In this document: positions 4,867 to 6,373 of the stretch, in pieces
How positions within the stretch are numbered: the first letter of the stretch is position 1
Layout: each line of letters begins with the position of its first letter
Assembly: GCA_029263635.1 (NCBI GenBank)
Contig: JAJUFY010000130.1
Location: forward strand, 1 to 6,373
Direction: 5' to 3'
Source: Ectothiorhodospiraceae bacterium
GTDB taxonomy: Bacteria; Pseudomonadota; Gammaproteobacteria; Nitrococcales; AK92
DNA length: 6,373 bases
The notes under the pieces: generated by a model
Databases searched by the model: none
What the model was told of the DNA's origin: nothing
Seen by the model: only the letters and a program-made list of their open reading frames with translations
Position numbers and translations under genes: made by a program

Positions 4867-6231
4867 ATGAAAATTCGTCCTGCCAAGCATCTGATCGCGG
4901 CAGCCGGTACGGTCTTCCTGGCGCTGTCCGTACCTGCCTGGGCCGCCGACTACTATGTCGACCAGGGTCATCCGAACGCCTCCGACAATAATCCCGGTAC
5001 GGAAGCCAGGCCTTGGCGCAGCCTCTATCGGGCCGCTCAGGCGTCCCTGCAGCCGGGCGACACGGTCTATGTCAAGGCCGGCACTTACGATGCCAGCCAG
5101 GGCGGGAATTGGGCGGGAGCGGCCATCAAGGTGCCCTCCGGGGCGCCGGGCAAGCCCGTCACCTTCAAGTCCCTGCCGGCCCATGCGGCGGTGCTCGATT
5201 CGCGCGGAGCCAGCCCCGCGATCGGCGTGAACCGCGGCGGCCATGTGGTCATCGACGGTTTCGTGATCCCGAATCCGGGAGCCCGGGGCATTTCCATCTT
5301 CGGGGAACCGGGAATGCCGGTCCGGGACGTCGTCATCCAGAACAACATCATCTACGGAACCTACACCGCGGGCTTTGACAACACGGAAGGCATCCGGCTG
5401 GAAAATGCCGAGCAGATTCTTGTTCGGAACAACAAGATCTACAACTCCAGCAACGACAACCGGACCTGGAACGCGGCGGCGGTCAAGACCTACAAGACCA
5501 AGCACGTCACCATCGAACACAATGAAATGTTCGACGTGGTCTCCGGGGTAATGGAGAAGGAGGCGAGCAGTTACATGACGATCCGCAACAACCGGATCTA
5601 TGACTGCCGTTACGGCTTCGTCCTCAGCAACCAGAACGGCGGCGTCACCGAGGCGGTGAAGTTCCACAACAATATCGTCCAGTGCAACAGCGGCTTCGAG
5701 ACCGTCTCGCAGGCTTCCGCCGAAATGCGCGACGTGCACGTCTATAACAACACCTTCGCCGGCTATACCAGCCAGGGCGCGAACGCCAACCGGCACGGGC
5801 AGGCGTTCTACATCTACAACAATATCTTCCACCGCACGTCGTCCAGCGTCTCGAACGCCGATTTCTATACCCAGACCGGGGACACGGGGCAGGTGAAGCT
5901 GATGGACTACAACCTGTACAGCCGGAACCCGAAAATGGTCATCGGGCTGTGGAGCCTCGACAGAACCTACAACAGCCTGGCCGCATGGCAGGCGGCCGGC
6001 CATCGGCTGGACGCCAACTCGCTGCTGGCCGATCCGAAGTTCGTCAATGCCGCCGCCGGCGATGTCCGGCTGGCCGCCGGTTCGCCGGCCCTGAGGGCCG
6101 GGCGCGACAGCAGCGGCAAGGCCGTCAACATCGGCGCCTATGCGCTGGGCAACGAGGTCATCGGCCTGCTTCCGGCTGCCGGGAAGGAAGATGCGCCACC
6201 GAGCCCGCCAAGGCTGCTGAAGGCCCAGTAA
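4867..6231 (+). CDS. Secreted right-handed parallel beta-helix protein (pectate-lyase-like fold)
   Basis: This 454-residue protein has a Sec signal peptide (residues 1-26, ending PAWA before ADYYVDQ). The mature start, YYVDQ..PNASDNNPGTEARPWRS followed by LQPGDTVYVKAGTY, is the classic N-terminal capping region (DUF1565-like) of secreted beta-helix proteins. Repeated coils with the NN-I/F asparagine-ladder pattern follow: VVIDGFVI (127-134), VVIQNNIIYG (155-164), ILVRNNKIYN (184-193), VTIEHNEMFD (214-223), MTIRNNRIYD (237-246), VKFHNNIV (264-271), VHVYNNTF (290-297) and FYIYNNIF (314-321). A common beta-helix C-terminal block ends it: LADPKFVN, DVRLAAGSPALRAG and NIGAY (387-425). The fold is shared by polysaccharide lyases, epimerases and glycan-binding proteins, so the activity is uncertain. 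ATG 4867 starts exactly at the signal peptide; the in-frame upstream extension reads through the hairpin and the previous gene and is spurious. The tail is PPSPPRLLKAQ. Confidence 0.87.
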   Translation: MKIRPAKHLIAAAGTVFLALSVPAWAADYYVDQGHPNASDNNPGTEARPWRSLYRAAQASLQPGDTVYVKAGTYDASQGGNWAGAAIKVPSGAPGKPVTFKSLPAHAAVLDSRGASPAIGVNRGGHVVIDGFVIPNPGARGISIFGEPGMPVRDVVIQNNIIYGTYTAGFDNTEGIRLENAEQILVRNNKIYNSSNDNRTWNAAAVKTYKTKHVTIEHNEMFDVVSGVMEKEASSYMTIRNNRIYDCRYGFVLSNQNGGVTEAVKFHNNIVQCNSGFETVSQASAEMRDVHVYNNTFAGYTSQGANANRHGQAFYIYNNIFHRTSSSVSNADFYTQTGDTGQVKLMDYNLYSRNPKMVIGLWSLDRTYNSLAAWQAAGHRLDANSLLADPKFVNAAAGDVRLAAGSPALRAGRDSSGKAVNIGAYALGNEVIGLLPAAGKEDAPPSPPRLLKAQ

Positions 6232-6248
6232 GCGGGCAGCCTCTGCAT

Positions 6249-6284
6249 CCGGCGGCCGTGGGGCCGCCGGCCGGGCGTGCCCGG
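6249..6284 (+). terminator. Tandem GC hairpins after the beta-helix gene, possible terminator
   Basis: CCGGCGGCC (6249-6257) pairs perfectly with GGCCGCCGG (6262-6270) around a GTGG loop. It is directly abutted by CCGGG (6271-6275) pairing with CCCGG (6280-6284) around CGTG. The first stem begins 17 nt after the TAA. The expected T-run is absent; only G/T-rich sequence follows from 6300. Tandem strong stems at a gene end suggest a termination or 3'-protection role, but a factor-independent stop is not proven. Confidence 0.5.
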
Positions 6285-6301
6285 TCGGGGCGGGAGGCCT
6301 G

Positions 6302-6373
6302 TTGTGTGCTTCCGGGGTTTCTGTGGTCGCTCTGTCTTTGAGCGCCGCCGCGCTGGCCCTCTTGAAAGCGTCA
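6302..6373 (+). CDS. Possible 5' end of a further gene with a hydrophobic N-terminus (runs off window)
   Basis: From the TTG at 6302 the frame stays open to the window edge and encodes a hydrophobic run (VSVVALSLSAAALALLKAS) that could be a signal peptide or first membrane helix. GGGAGG at 6292-6297 is a good ribosome-site sequence, but the spacing to TTG is short (4 nt), there is no ATG, and only 24 codons are visible. It may be chance in GC-rich DNA. Confidence 0.15.
   Translation, partial: MCASGVSVVALSLSAAALALLKAS

Noticed and set aside
4858..6003. 381-aa open frame on the - strand opposite the beta-helix gene
   Set aside because: The low-complexity Val/Asp/His-rich translation mirrors the NN-I repeats of the real + strand gene; there is no start context or family pattern.
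3836..6231. PEP-CTERM sorting signal on the two secreted proteins
   Set aside because: Neither C-terminus has a Pro-Glu-Pro motif, a transmembrane helix or a basic end. The shared PPSPP tail is hydrophilic and at the extreme terminus.

Overview
The window looks like an accessory extracellular-polysaccharide (EPS/capsule-type) locus from a high-GC Gram-negative bacterium, most plausibly a proteobacterium. Five complete genes and one 3'-end fragment all lie on the + strand. The taxonomic guess rests on the GC-rich third positions, the Sec-type signal peptides and the protein families; nothing in the window fixes the genus. I see no rRNA, tRNA, CRISPR array, insertion sequence or phage gene.

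The left half (1-3487) is a tight biosynthetic operon. It holds the last 36 codons of a left-handed beta-helix (hexapeptide-repeat) acyltransferase and, 2 nt later, a multi-pass O-antigen ligase/polymerase-like membrane protein. After a 93-nt gap with a strong hairpin comes a NodB-type polysaccharide deacetylase. Its stop codon overlaps (GTGA) the start of a FemAB/GNAT-fold aminoacyl- or acyltransferase-like protein. Together these suggest assembly and chemical decoration of a glycan: O- or N-acylation, chain polymerisation or ligation, deacetylation of N-acetyl sugars, and possibly re-acylation of the amines that are freed.

Positions 3488-3835 are a roughly 350-bp non-coding stretch that is visibly less GC-rich than the genes. 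It contains several small inverted repeats and a -10-like TATACT. I read it as the end of the biosynthetic operon and the control region of a second unit.

The right half (3836-6231) encodes two secreted proteins in tandem. The first is a jelly-roll (concanavalin A-like, polysaccharide-lyase-like) protein. The second is a right-handed parallel beta-helix protein. Both have clear signal peptides, so they probably act on or bind the polysaccharide outside the cytoplasm. Although they have unrelated folds, both end in nearly the same short tail, PPSPP-[K/R]-x-L-[R/K]-A, written with different codons. This is the most unusual observation in the window.

A strong GC-rich hairpin without a U-tract follows the ligase, the jelly-roll gene and the beta-helix gene. 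The right edge (6232-6373) holds tandem hairpins and perhaps the first codons of another gene.
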